Source of the DNA: Symsagittifera roscoffensis
Taxonomy: Eukaryota; Xenacoelomorpha; Acoela; Convolutidae
Assembly: GCF_963678635.1 (NCBI RefSeq)
Contig: NC_087071.1
Coordinates: 32,290,141 to 32,354,140 of the forward strand
Direction of reading: 5' to 3'
Length of the DNA: 64,000 nucleotides
Position 1 is the first letter of the stretch. Every line of letters begins with the position of its first letter. The notes under the pieces are model-generated. The model ran no database searches, had not been told where the DNA came from, and was given only the letters and a program-made list of their open reading frames with translations. The translations under genes were made by a program, and so were the position numbers. This document shows, one piece after another, positions 45,393 through 57,656 of the stretch.

Positions 45393-46047
45393 CGTTAAGA
45401 GGCCAAACTAAGCACTGGACAGGCGCACAATTTTGTGTTTGTATGTTCTTGGATTCAAGAGACAAATCTTTAAACCTGTTCCAAAATGTAAATGGATTCC
45501 GCGTACAAAAAACTGTAACGTAAATTTTGTCGGCACATTTGTTTCGTTGCGGATTCCGCAACAAGCAAATATAGCTTGTTTTTCTGGGTTCCGCAACTGT
45601 AAGTCGATTCCGCAAAATGTTAGTGGAAATCGCAAAGTGTACGTAGAATCCACAAATTTAAGTGGAATCCCCGAACAAAATGCGGATTCCGCATGAAATT
45701 TGCGGATTACTCTTACAATTTGCGGATTCCACTTACAATTTGCGGATTCCGCTTACAGTTTCGGATTCCGCAACAACTCAATGTAAATATACACATGTCT
45801 TATTCTTTGTTTGTGGATTCCACCAAGTGTTCTGGATTCCGCAAATACAGTTGCGAATTTCATAATTCGCCTATTTTTTGGAGCAAGTTTGAGTGGTACA
45901 ATGTTTTAAGTAATTGTTTGTGGAATCCAAAACAGCAAAAAAGATCAAAGAAAAGTAGCAATGTTGCGGCCTCCGCGACAAATCTGATTTTGGAATATTG
46001 CGGATTCCGCTCACAATGCACAAAATGCACAGTGTGGCCTCGTAATG
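45393..46047. mobile_element. MITE-like element with GCGGATTCCGC array (655 bp)
   Basis: The left end CGTTAAGAGGCCAAA and right end TGGCCTCGTAATG are imperfect inverse repeats of the type found at 6698-6901. Inside, the near-palindrome GCGGATTCCGC or its variants occurs about a dozen times. Between 45690 and 45775 it repeats every ~20 bp (AATTTGCGGATTCC...TTAC). ORFs across the array only reflect the repeat. Confidence 0.7.
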
Positions 46048-48580
46048 CTATCAAAGTGATTTTACTAGCAAATTACATGCAAGGAATTCAAAAGAATAAG
46101 AACGTTTTGAAAAATTTTTTTTCTGAGAAATCAAACGAAAGGTAAAAATAAGGAGTGTAAAAAAAGCATTACAGCCAAAAAAACTGATTAACTTAGAGTC
46201 GTTTATTTTAAACATGTATACCTAAAATGCATACATCATGGTTTTTTCAAGTCTAAATGCTTTTGTTTTAGTTACAATAGACACCGTACTGATTGCCTTG
46301 AAACTTCAACTTTATTGCTCAAATAACTCTGATTTTGTCCAACTTTTTTTAGAATTTGTTCTATGATTGGTAAGCAAAAACCAAGCAAACAAAAATCAAA
46401 AAGTGATCATATGTCTGATTGAAGCTTTCATTGTTTGCTTTTCATTGATAAATGCCAGAATATTCAAATTAGGATCATAACAAATGAAACTGTTTTGCTC
46501 TCAAACCAAGTTTATTTGTTTTGCCACTCTCCCCATTCTTTGATAAACTTATTTTTCATATTTTAGCGATGGCTTTACAAAAATCAGCACAAATTAAGAA
46601 GAACAAGAATTTTTCTCCCCGCAGTCTAGTTTGTTTTTATGCCAATTTTTGTGCCAATCGACCATTGTGAACCGAAAAAAAATTAATCATTAAATTTCCG
46701 CAGATGTGGGAAAAAATGAATCAAAAGCCAAAGTAACGCATTAAAATGATCAACTAGGCCATATTTTGATGTTTTTGCTGTCCTAAAGGCCAGTTTAACT
46801 CATAAAAGCAATCAACTACGCCAGTTTCTGCTGTCATAAAACTTAGCATAACTGAAGAAAAATCTGATAAGAGATAACGAAAGCGAAGCTCAAAGAACGG
46901 CTGCACTTCTCGCCTGCCATTGACACAACAACAAATATTCTAAAAACTACAATCAGTATAAAGTTCAATTAGCACAAAGTTCAGTCCCAGTCCATTCACC
47001 AATCACCTTCACACTTCGCACTTGTTGGGCACCTTGGTAGTTTTGGTTTAGCGTCAAGCTATTGTTGAATTTATGTCAGTCATTCAACCTATGAAGTTTT
47101 TTTTGAAAACCTTGAGTTTTGAGCTTTTAATGAAACCGTCTAATTTATTACAAAAAAATAGCTAAAAGCAAAACATGATAATCTTGCCTACAACTCATTT
47201 TGCTTCTGGTGGTGGTTTTTGAACAGATTTTGAAGCAAAACTTTGGGCATCTTGAGCCGTGATCTTTTTTGACCTGTCTGTCTCATTTAGAACTTTATAT
47301 AATGATTTGTCTTTGATCGCTATTTTTAAGAGAAATTGGCGGATGATTTCAGTTGCGCAAAAAAAAATTGTACTTGATTTTTTGGATTGCGTTTATACGT
47401 TAACATTTTAGGACAAAGGAAGAGGAGGTTCTCCTTTTAAAAAAGCAATTTTTAGCTTAGCGGGATGACAAGTTTTATTTATGGTAAGTATGCAAAAAGG
47501 ATTTCAAATCGAACAAAAGAGAAGAAACATATTCTTTTCAAATTTCGTAGATTATTGCTTATTTTCTAACTTTAAGCCTGCCAAAATGATCAATTCTCGA
47601 TTTGTTTTTACTTTTGAACAAAGATGCGAGGCAAAACTTGAGAATGATCTAGTATTTTTCAATGAAATATTAGTGATAGTTTCGTTTAATTTCGAAAAAT
47701 TATTGTCATACAATTTCATGCAAACAAGTGCGTGTCATACAATTCCCTACAAGAAAAAGAATATCATACAGTTTAAAACGAGAAATGCAATTCGGGGTAT
47801 AAATTGTTTTTTAAACCAAGCAAAAACTGAAAAAAATGTCTGTTCATAAGGTGTTAAGCTTCCATTCAAGCTGGGATCAGTGAATCGAAACTTTTTTTCG
47901 CAAAACATGAAATTTTTGATGAATGAGATTTTAGTTTTTTAGGTGCTCCCAACACTTATTTAATCAAATAGAGATCTTTAAATCTGTTCTTGATTTTTCT
48001 TTATCGCTGTGCTTTGACAAGTTATTTGAATGCTATTTAAAAAAACTGATAGTTTTTCTTACGCATGGTTAATTTGGAAAAATTAACATCTGAATTTGCG
48101 ACTTTCTCTTTAAATTTTCTTATGTTATTGTTTTTGAAACTAACGCAAAAACAAAATGAACCTAGAAACCACAATTATGTTGAATTTAGAAAAGATCATT
48201 AACCAAGTTTCATAATTTTGCAAGACCATTATCAGATGGAGTAGTCAATTTGAAATATGCTTGTTAACATCTTCACTTTGGTTTAAGTAAGGAACAAATA
48301 TAAATTTATACACAACTAAATATTTATTAGATTTTAAAAGTAGCCTGTTTGTAAGCGCAAAAAAACGTTGCCTTAGTTCATATCTCTGATGTTTTTAGGT
48401 ATGGTTGACAGCTATGGTTTATTTCAATAGAATGAATTCAGAAATTTATACACTTTGAATTTCGATTTTTAGTAAATTGAAGATGAGTTTTTTTTGAGAT
48501 TGCTCAAAATACAGAAAAAAGTTTTTGATTCTTTCTGGCAAATTTAAAGTTTTACTTTTACTGTTATATCCAATTGTGAA
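46048..48580. other. AT-rich DNA without recognisable genes
   Basis: I see no supported gene. The 122-codon frame at 47481 has no recognisable domain and A/T-driven composition. The last part may serve as the 3' flank of the minus-strand gene at 48581. Confidence 0.5.
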
Positions 48581-49336
48581 TCAATTCCAAGGTTTCCACC
48601 ATTTTTTTCCACAGATCCAAGGCTGATCCCTGCACATTATTTTTTCTTTGAACAACTTAAAAGTCAAAATTTGGTCAGGATGCTCATATGGAATATCTGA
48701 AATCCACGACTTGCCAATTTTGAGACGATAAGGTGCGCCAATACTATGAAAAATTAGCCTTCTTTGATGGTGGTATCTTTTCAAATTACCTTCACCAAAG
48801 CCTAATTTAATAATAATGTTAACGTTACAATCTTCCAGATAATATGACCAGATTAAATTTAGTTTTTTGTTTTCTTCGGTATAATTAGTCAATTTGGAAA
48901 AGTATTCTTGCGGCGTAGTTTTCAAATCCTGTAGTCCATGATCATAGTAGCTATTAAATTGTCCAATACAACAACCTTCAGTTGTTAAAAAAAAGTTGTG
49001 CTTCCGATAGGTTGGTTGGAATGCTTCAGCAGAAGCTAGTAGCGCGTTATCTCTGTGCAACCAATAGTGCGAAAGAATATAACGATATGCATAAGGGTTA
49101 AAATGTTTTAACTCAATAGCTGAATTGATATCATCAAGGTTACTTCTGAAATCAGATAAACAATAGAATTTGCTTTCTTTTCGACAGATGGGCCAAAAAT
49201 TGATTTCAGCTAGCTTCACAGGAATGTCAAACGTAATTGACGACCATGTTGTGCCATTCGTTGGATAAACTACATTATCAGAATAGTTTTTCATAATCAG
49301 AATTATTGAAACCACTGATGCTGCAAGAAACTTCAT
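48581..49336 (-). CDS. Intronless 251-aa secreted-type protein, copy 2
   Basis: The ATG at 49336 opens a frame of exactly the same length as the gene at 8527-9282. The hydrophobic start (LAASVVSIILI), the PTNGTTWSS sequon, and the cysteines in WPIC, YCLS, CC, EDC and MCRDQPWIC are conserved. The one cysteine of copy 1 in VECKF is absent. Divergence is concentrated in residues 75-110 (for example LNLYPDLYHKF versus YAYRYILSHYW). The upstream 100 bp retain similarity to those of copy 1. Two intact paralogues plus one pseudogene suggest a small, turning-over host family, such as a secreted effector or surface protein. That function is a guess. Confidence 0.8.
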   Translation of the reverse strand: MKFLAASVVSIILIMKNYSDNVVYPTNGTTWSSITFDIPVKLAEINFWPICRKESKFYCLSDFRSNLDDINSAIELKHFNPYAYRYILSHYWLHRDNALLASAEAFQPTYRKHNFFLTTEGCCIGQFNSYYDHGLQDLKTTPQEYFSKLTNYTEENKKLNLIWSYYLEDCNVNIIIKLGFGEGNLKRYHHQRRLIFHSIGAPYRLKIGKSWISDIPYEHPDQILTFKLFKEKIMCRDQPWICGKKWWKPWN

Positions 49337-52300
49337 TTTATTTCTGAATGGCTAGTAATTCAAAGTCCAAATGGTAAAACTGTTATAAATCAAAGAAATC
49401 ATAGTCAAGCTAACAGTTTTTTTTGGAAAATAGTATTTCATACTGATCAAACATGAAGTGAATAGAGTGTTCAACTATTGTTTATTTAAACTATTTTGCA
49501 ACAAACAATAATATAGGGACCAAACTCACGTCTTTTCCCATGTCAGTTTTAAAAATCATTCTATCTATCTTTTGAAATTTGAAATTGGATTGCAAACTGA
49601 TATCAGTTTAGATTCTAACAGAACAGCGGTGAGAAATACACAGCCAATCTTATTTTTAAATTATCTAGATCTCAAGATTTTTTTGTGTTTTTTTTCTATT
49701 TTTTATTGCAATGACTTGTGATCTAGTTATGAAATACCTACAGGTGTGAAAATCAATAAAAACGTCAAAAAACCGACAATCATTCTTTCTCTGTTGGAAG
49801 AATGACTGTTATTTTTTCATTTCGATGTCGCACCCATAAAAAATCAAACTAATCGCGGACCTAAAAATTAACCTTCTCTTTTGATTTTTGAATTCACGAG
49901 CAGTAGCCATTTAGCGTCTTAAATTATTTTGAGCCTATATGCAAAAAAAGAATTTTCGCGAAATCTTAAATTGAACATAAGCTTTTTCGAAAAACTATTA
50001 TTTTTTTGTAGATGTTTCAACCCTTTCCGCTCACATAATTTTTTTTCTTGGATCCTATCGAAAAAAAACACAACACTAAATTAAGGTTTTCTTCCATGCT
50101 ATAAAAATTTTCAATTCTGCTTTTTCTAGATATGCTTCACTAACGGTGGCACAGCATTACTTAGAGGTGTCATGATGTTTAAAATTACGATTACGTTTAG
50201 TTTGTTATAGTAAGAATACATATAAATGAAGTGTTTGATTTATGATAAATTTTTAAAACTACCATTAGTTGTATGAAAATTAGGGTTCCATTACGTATAA
50301 TTTGGAAAAAATGGAACAAATGAGCGTGTCATTAATTTAATTTCTACGTCGAGTCCTTGAAACTCAATTCCAACAACAACCGAAATCAATGAATCACACT
50401 GGTGGAATCCCTCATACGCGAAGGACCGAATGCGCGAAAATATAAATCAGCCAATCAGATTTCAGCAATCTAAAATTTGGAAAGAAAGTAAACAATCATA
50501 ACTTTTTGAATACAAGGAAGTTCTTTGGAACTGACATTCCGGCAATTTTTTTGTCTAATTTTTGATCTATTGTTTGCAAAGCGGCTATAGGACATTAATT
50601 AAGTTATTTGTTTCAATTGAGCGTTGTTTTTTTGAGAGATATTTCGACAAAATATGTCATAGTAAGAAGCCTAATATACTGAATGAGACTACTCCCTTAC
50701 TAAGACTAGAAATCACGCAAAAAAATTGATCCAAAAAACATACTTTCTGATTCATTACAAAACCAATAGAAATACTCCTTGCGCACTTCATCAGTTTAAT
50801 TAAACTCTCAACCCTGCTAGCAACCAATAATTTCAAAAAAGTAATGAGAATAACGTCATAACAGTAATTTGGAGGCCACAATCTTATGAGAATTGAAAGT
50901 AAATCCCCGAAACGTTTCCTGGTTCTCAATCACATCAATCTCAATGTTTTGCACAACTCCACAGACAAGAAAGTTTTATAAAGACGTGGTAATTGATAAA
51001 TGTGTTCCAGACGAGAAAAGCGAATCAACCCAAAACTAAAAAGTACCATCGTTTCAACAAAAACTATTCATTTTAAAATGAGAAAAAACCTCGGAGCCAC
51101 AGAACTAACCAAATCAAACATACGACGTCATATTGAGATCATTATCTATTTTTCGAAATTTTTCTGCAGCGAATACCCAAATTGAAAAGTCTGGATAAGA
51201 AATTGCGGTGAAAAACGTGAACTAAACAGTATGATTTTGAAAAAAGGCATCTGAATAAATGAAAGAGTCTGACCCTCGACGATCCAATTTGTTCACCTTA
51301 TCATGATACAAATTTCTGCTGCTTACGTAGATCGAAGACAATTTTACGACAAAACAGGGTAAACATTGTTGGGCCATAACAATAAATGAAAAAAACTTGA
51401 TTTTTTTGTTTCTCAGGATTGAAAAAAGTTTCAAAAATCTTGTACACGGGATGATATTTTTTTCTCTAGACAAGTTTTGACTTTTCATCCGGCTTTTTCG
51501 GGTGCATTTTTCCAAACCAAGCCTAACTATGTCTAAATCCCCAAACTAATAAGAAATTAATTGCGACCGTTTAATTCTAAGTGATAGGTTCTTGAATTTG
51601 GGACTTTGAAAATTTGGAATTCTCGCAACCAGCGTCGTCAGAAACTTTTTTTTTCGACCCTGACGCAAGCAGTCTTGCTTTTGTTTGATTTTTCAAAAAG
51701 GGTGGTCTTGGCAGCATTTCATAAATGAGCGCCGTCAACAGCCAGTATCCTTTCTTAGATTCTTTTGGCGTTCCAATGTTTTTCATCTGTAGGACAAATG
51801 GCAATTTCCTGCAGAAGGTATGTGTTATTCCCTGTTTTGAGGACTTTGATTTGTTTGGGATTATATTTCTTGTTTGTCAAAACATGACAGAAAGTTTCAT
51901 TCTCGGAAATTTTCCTTAAAAGAAAAAGAATCATTTTTCATATAAAGCAAAATCATGAATTTTCACTCTATTTACCTTCATGAGGTGGCCATAGATACAC
52001 CACACATTTTAAGGCGTTCATTACTCAGTATTGCTAACTTTAAAACATTTAAAATTGGTTTTTCATATCTGTACAGCTGGCTAATATCTAAGAACTATAG
52101 ACTCTAGTTTCTCATTATTTTTTGTTAATGTTTTTACTGAACTCAACATGGTGTTCATCAGATATGAACCCCATTTAATGATTTAATGATCATGTTATAT
52201 ATCCTAAAAAGGCTCAAGGGTTGAGATATTTTTGGAAAGAGCTAGGTTATATGTTATTATCTAAAACTGGCAAGTACAAAATTGGCCATTACAGATAACC

Positions 52301-53574
52301 TTCGCTATGAAAATTGTGACTAAAATTAATTTTAGGAAAACGTTTTTTGTTTCATAAAAAAACAGGTTTAGCGTCTAGAATGAGAATTACAGAATAACCT
52401 AAAATTTTTAATTTTTTTATTAGAAAGAAATTGTTTGATAACACTTACTTATCAAATAAAACTCAATTCAAGATGACCATTTTTTCTCATTCATTTGAAA
52501 ACCCTTGTAAGCTCAATTAAACTTATCTAAAATCTTTTTCTAAAGATTTGTGAAAACTAAAAATGGAAAAAATGCAAATCATACAGTTTTTTTAAATGGA
52601 AATGGCATGGTAGGCATTTTCCCATAGAACTTATGCATGGTATTAAATGATATACATTTGTGTCTGGAGTTGTATTATAAAAATTTTTGGACTTAGCGAA
52701 CATATGACAATCTGATTAAGCGAACAAACTGTACAAAAGGTCAAAACTAAGGTCAAAATGTGTTTGTATTTGCATACGTTGATAATAAGTTTATATAATA
52801 ACTTCCTTGACAAACAGAAAAAGTGAAAAAAAAAATTTATATAGAAAAATCTATAGGTGGGGAGGAAAGGATGGATAAAAAGATAACTTTTTCCCGTGCA
52901 AACATCAAGCTATTTAATTTTTCTTCGTTAAAAAAACTTTTTTGACAAATTTTAAGAGCTACTCAAATTTAAAAAACTACTTTGCGGCATAACTTTGAGG
53001 ACCTTAGTTCGCATCTCATCTGCTGTTAAATTAAACCTCTGCTTAATTGACATATGAGGCGGACCTTATTTTAAAAAAATTGATTTTTTTTCAAAAAAGA
53101 TTTTAATAAACGTTTACTTACTAAGAAACAGATTATAATTGATTTTTATGAACTACTGAATTAGTATATAAAAAGGTTAGGTTTAAAGCAGGTTGGAATA
53201 TGAAACAAAACATTTTTCAAAAAAAAATCGCGACTTTGTACCAACCAAAAAAATATAAGTGTGACTTTACTTTCAATACAAATTAACTTTAGTTTATGCT
53301 ATTTGTCTCATTCTTCGTGGTGACCTTTGACCAAAGAAGAAGTAACAAATGCATTTTTTCACCTAAAGTTTGTTGTAGTGTTTTAACCTTCTGATGAAAC
53401 GTGATATAGGCTGAAGTTGTTTCTTGTAAAAAGCTTTTACACCTTGTATTTTTTGACACGATCTAGTAAAATGTGTTTTTAGCATGCACGTTTCTCAAAA
53501 GCTTTATTTTGCTTCGTAGCAAATTTTTACTATGCCAAATGATCCAACGTTGCCCAGTTTTTCTTGCTGCACAT
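49337..53574. other. AT-rich DNA without firmly recognisable genes
   Basis: A minus-strand frame at 51577-51804 (LLTALIYEMLPRPPFLKNQ) slightly resembles the PPFL region of DDE transposases but is unsupported otherwise. A short CATACAG.../GGCATGG palindromic spot near 52560-52650 looks like a remnant of the 39182-type family. Nothing else stands out. Confidence 0.45.
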
Positions 53575-54495
53575 GCAATAAATTTTTGAATTTACGAATC
53601 ATATTTGCTAAAAGAAAATTTTTGTAAAACGTTTGTTCCTTACCGCTGAAATGTTTGATAAGTTAATTTGATTTTAAATTGTTTGTTTTTCAGCCCTCAA
53701 CAATCAAAATTAAAATTTGATTTGTATAGGGAACTAATATGACCTATTGGTATGCCAAAAAATCACAAATTTTCGAGCGCGAGATGTTTTGCCTAACATC
53801 ATTAGTTATCGGTACGCTTTAAAGATCAAACTTAAAATCTTCAAATCTAAAAAAAGTAATCGGCATTGACATAATTCTCCATTTCGGACGAGGAATTTTA
53901 ATTTGCGAAATAATTTTTTCACCAAAATTTATTGTAATTTAATTTCAAATAAAAAGTGGGTCTTTTTGATTTTTTTTCAATCTACTTTCTGACAAGCAAA
54001 TTCCTTTATCTAAACAATTTATGGTCATAAAAAGTTTCTGATGGAACCTGAACCACTAACGCTTTTTTTACTAGACAACTATCATCCATATATTTTCGAA
54101 AAATGGAAGAACATACTAAATTTGGTATAATTTTGATCCAACAGAACCGTTCATACACGCGTAAAAGCACAAAGCATAATTAGCAAAACTGAAAAAATGC
54201 ACATAAACAACACTTGCTCGTCTTTCAATTCAGTTTGCGATCACGCAACGGTCAAAACCCACATAGTTATACAAAGCAATTTTACCCAAACTTAATTTCC
54301 TAAGTTTTCTTCATTCTGTCAGTCTAAGGATTTCTCTTTTTCAAGCTTTTTTGTGGTTTTAAACAGACTCATTACTGCAATAGATCACTTTTTGATTAAA
54401 TGAGAAAACAGCAAACAAATTTGTTTTGAAAACTTTTCAATCTTTTTGGGCAGTGAAAAAGAACTAGAGGCATTTAAAGCGGTCAGAAAAGAAAA
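53575..54495 (+). repeat. Left arm of a large inverted repeat (921 bp)
   Basis: It matches the complement of 55635-56536. Landmarks are CTTTTCAATCTTTTTGGGCAG, TTCATTCTGTCAGTCTAAGG, CTGAACCACTAACGC and TTTCGAGCGCGAGAT. Identity is around 85 percent by eye with small indels. Confidence 0.85.
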
Positions 54496-55634
54496 TGGAA
54501 TCCTTTGTTTTGGAGAACATACGTTGACTGAACAGAAATTTATTGTCTTTTTTATCAGTTAATATTTTCTATTATTTAATACGTCATCAGAGGATTTATT
54601 TTGTTGAATTTTTTTCTACATATCCTTACTGAAATTCTATTTTTTTACAATTAATTTTTTCATCTAAAGAAAAATTTTTTGTTAGTTTTGAGATTTTTCA
54701 TACTTGATTTTTTTGATAAGCTCCTACTTGTTTGTTTTTTAATTTTCCAGAACTGACAAACCAATTTCCGGGTAAATAACTTTGAAAACGGCATTATTTT
54801 ATGCTTAAGTTCATGCTGTCTAACCGACCAAGCTGACAAACCGACCAAAAACTGATTAATTTGTGTACTACCCTTTAAAATTAAATTGAACAATAATTTG
54901 TTTTTTTTTCCAATTTTTTGATAGACGGATCCAAAATTGTGCATTAGACAAAAAACATACGACATCACATAGCTAAAAGTCTATACTACCAACACAGTGA
55001 GCGCTTACTAAAAACAATCCGAAAATCAAAAGCTTTACCTACGTACACGTTTACTGTTCTGAATCTACTTCTCTGAATAATTTTGTTGATCTGAACTTTT
55101 AAAGGATTTTAGAACGTTGCCACACACACCTTATACCTTACGAATTGTCTTTGAGTTAGTCAAAATATCCTGAACGTCATAACCTATAAAAACAATTTAA
55201 GTAATCTCCAATAGAAAAGTACAATATACTTTTGAAGTCATCCACGCACTGAAGTTTTATAGATAATAATCGATTAAATTAAATTGCATTTAACAAAATT
55301 TCAAATAAAATGGATTATAAAAACCGATTATAATCCCAATAGTTTTTTTAATCAACATAATCCCTTATGATCGATTATAACCGGTTATAATAGATTTTTT
55401 TCATAGGTTATTGATGAAGTTTGCAAGTTTTTTTTTTTTTTCGAGATTGTCTCATTTCCTGTTTAGTGCAGTTGCTACGTTTTATGTTTCACATACTATT
55501 GCATTTCTCATAAAATTTTATGATTCAATTTTTCTCTAGATTTTCTTTTTCATGAGCAACCGCCAGCAGCAATTTCACTCTTATTCATGGGCAGCAGCCA
55601 GCAGAAAAACAATTGTAAAAAATATCGTTAAAAA
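54496..55634. other. Spacer of the large inverted repeat
   Basis: The 1.14-kb spacer lacks a recognised gene. It includes CGATTATAA-type palindromes (55265-55390) also seen near 10380-10490, together with a shared phrase GAAGTTTGCAAGTTTT. Confidence 0.5.
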
Positions 55635-56536
55635 CATTTTCGTTTCTGACCGCCCTAAATACCTCGAGTTCTTTATCACTGCCCAGAAAGATTGAAAAGT
55701 TTTCAAAACAAATTTATTTGCTGTTTTTTCATTTAATCAAAAAGTGATCTGTTGCAGTAATGAGTATGTTTAAAACCACAAAAAAAAGCTCGAAAAAGAG
55801 AAATCCTTAGACTGACAGAATGAAGAAAACTTAGCAAATTAAGTTTGGGTAAGATTATTTTGTGTAACTATGTGGGTTTCGTTATCGCAATTTGAATTGA
55901 CAGACGAGGAAGTGTTGTTTTTGTGCGTTTTTTCAGTTTTGCTAATTGTGCTTTGCTCTTTTTTCTCGTTTATGAACGTTTCTGTTTGGATCGAAATTAC
56001 ACAGAATTTAGTATGTTCTTTTTTTCGAAAACATTTTGATGATATTTGTCAAGTAAAAATAGCGTTGGTGGTTCAGTTTTCATCAGAAACTTTTTATGAC
56101 CAGAAAAAAAAATTGAAAAAAAATTAAGAAACGCCTACTTTTTATTTAAAAACATTTCATAGTAAATTTCTGGTGAAAAAAATATACCGGAAATTTAAAA
56201 TTTCTCGTCCGACATGGAGATTTTTTGTATGCTGATTACTTTTTTTTAGCTTTGAAGTTTTTACGTTAGATGAGGTTAGGCAAAATATCTCGCGCTCAAA
56301 AAATTGTAAATTGTTTTTTTTTGGCACACTAATAGGTCATACTAGTTCGCTATACAACTCATTGTTTAAAATTGATTGTTAGGGGCTGAAAAATAAACAA
56401 GTTGAAATCATAATAACTTATCAAATTTTTCAGTTGGATAATCAAATCCAAAGTTTCTCGCGGTAAGGAACAAAAATAAACTTGAAAAAAAATTTTTTTT
56501 TGGCAAATATGATTCGTAAATTCAAAATTTTATTGC
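55635..56536 (-). repeat. Right arm of the large inverted repeat, cut by the gap
   Basis: This is the inverse partner of 53575-54495. Similarity is still running when the N gap begins, so the true arm may be longer. The frame at 55870-56127 has a hydrophobic stretch (FLCVFSVLLIVLCSFF) but its inverse counterpart is not preserved as an ORF. Confidence 0.85.
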
Positions 56537-56736
56537 NNNNNNNNNNNNNNNNNNNNNNNNNNNNNNNNNNNNNNNNNNNNNNNNNNNNNNNNNNNNNNNN
56601 NNNNNNNNNNNNNNNNNNNNNNNNNNNNNNNNNNNNNNNNNNNNNNNNNNNNNNNNNNNNNNNNNNNNNNNNNNNNNNNNNNNNNNNNNNNNNNNNNNNN
56701 NNNNNNNNNNNNNNNNNNNNNNNNNNNNNNNNNNNN
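56537..56736. other. Assembly gap (200 N)
   Basis: Exactly 200 unknown bases. A round number suggests a placeholder, and the position at the end of an inverted-repeat arm fits an assembly failure at a palindrome. Confidence 0.99.
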
Positions 56737-56802
56737 GATATACACATGTTCTGAAGTATTGATCACTGGTTTTGTTTTTGGTTAGCTTATCCAACCAGCA
56801 TG

Positions 56803-57582
56803 ATACTACTAGGGAAACACACCCTAGATTCCATAGATCCCGTAAATAAGATTAGCTCCTTAAACCCCTCACCATATGGCGCAGCTAGCAAAGGAGGAAA
56901 CCCCACTTGGAATCAAGGCTTTTATGGAATTTCAACCAAAAAATATCTCTATAAATGAGAGAAAAGGAAACAACACATGGCAGTAATCAGTAACACAAAT
57001 GTGGATCTGGAAGATTTGCTACAAGAAAAACCGACGGAACTGTTATACTCAGACAAACCGATTGAGGAACCGGAACACGCAAATCCGACGCAAAAATCGA
57101 CACGAGAATGGGAAGTACAAAAGTTTACACAACTGAATAAGGGGGGGGGGGAAATAATGCCAAAGGATCAAGGTAAAAAAGATGACAGTCATTGAAACTC
57201 CGTGGGACATTGTGGACAGAAGATTCAAATCCCGTACTTTTCTCTAACTCAGAGAGGAAGTGAGAAGAAAGCTACAGAGCAGGTATACCATTGGAAACAA
57301 CCGAACAAAAAATAACAACAATGAGCCTATGGGAAATGGTGGAAGATACATTCAAATTTCATGGCAATTTTGCGTTTGATGTCTTTGTTATAGTGTCAAC
57401 AAAACAGGAGAAAAACGAACCTTGCGAAACTTTTTATGCTACAATAAGATATTTAGCACAGGTTTGTAATTTAGGGACATCGCTGTTTCAGATCAGAACC
57501 CGCCGGCGTTGTAAATTTACATTCGTGTAGCGATACAAATCTAATTCCCTAGTAGTATTTCCCTAGTAGGTGTGTTTCCCTA
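56803..57582 (+). pseudogene. Retrotransposon gag fragment between small inverted repeats
   Basis: The frame at 57291-57530 reads LWEMVEDTFKFHGN and ETFYATIRYLAQVCNLG, matching the capsid-like part of Ty3/gypsy Gag (W-x-x-x-x-x-F, then E-x-F-x-x-x-L-x-x-L-A-x-x-C). An acidic frame precedes it at 56977-57195. The fragment is framed by TACTAGGGAAACACACC (about 56807) and its inverse GGTGTGTTTCCCTA (about 57569), so a defined small element is possible. It is not related in sequence to the gag at 31543. Confidence 0.5.
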
Positions 57583-57656
57583 ATCAAAGTCCTGCCAAGG
57601 ATGGCCGAAGTTAAATAAGCACTTAGTACTGTACTAAAAAATAACGAAAATTTGCA

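Noticed and set aside
45433-46145. Several ORFs around 45433-46145
   Set aside because: They are translations of the GCGGATTCCGC array inside a MITE-like element; repeated CGF/RIP phrases reflect the DNA repeat.
47481-47849. 122-codon plus-strand ORF
   Set aside because: No domain, no paralogue in the window and composition equal to the AT-rich background.
51577-51804. Minus-strand ORF with LLTALIYEMLPRPPFL
   Set aside because: The resemblance to DDE transposases is limited to a few residues and the opposite strand is open too; not enough for a call.
56442-56794. ORFs spanning the N gap
   Set aside because: They consist mostly of unknown residues and are artefacts of translating N.
57592-57632. 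5S-rRNA-like phrase (GCCGAAGTTAA ... TTAGTACT)
   Set aside because: Only two short pieces match and the rest of 5S rRNA is absent, so a 5S-derived SINE is possible but not supported.
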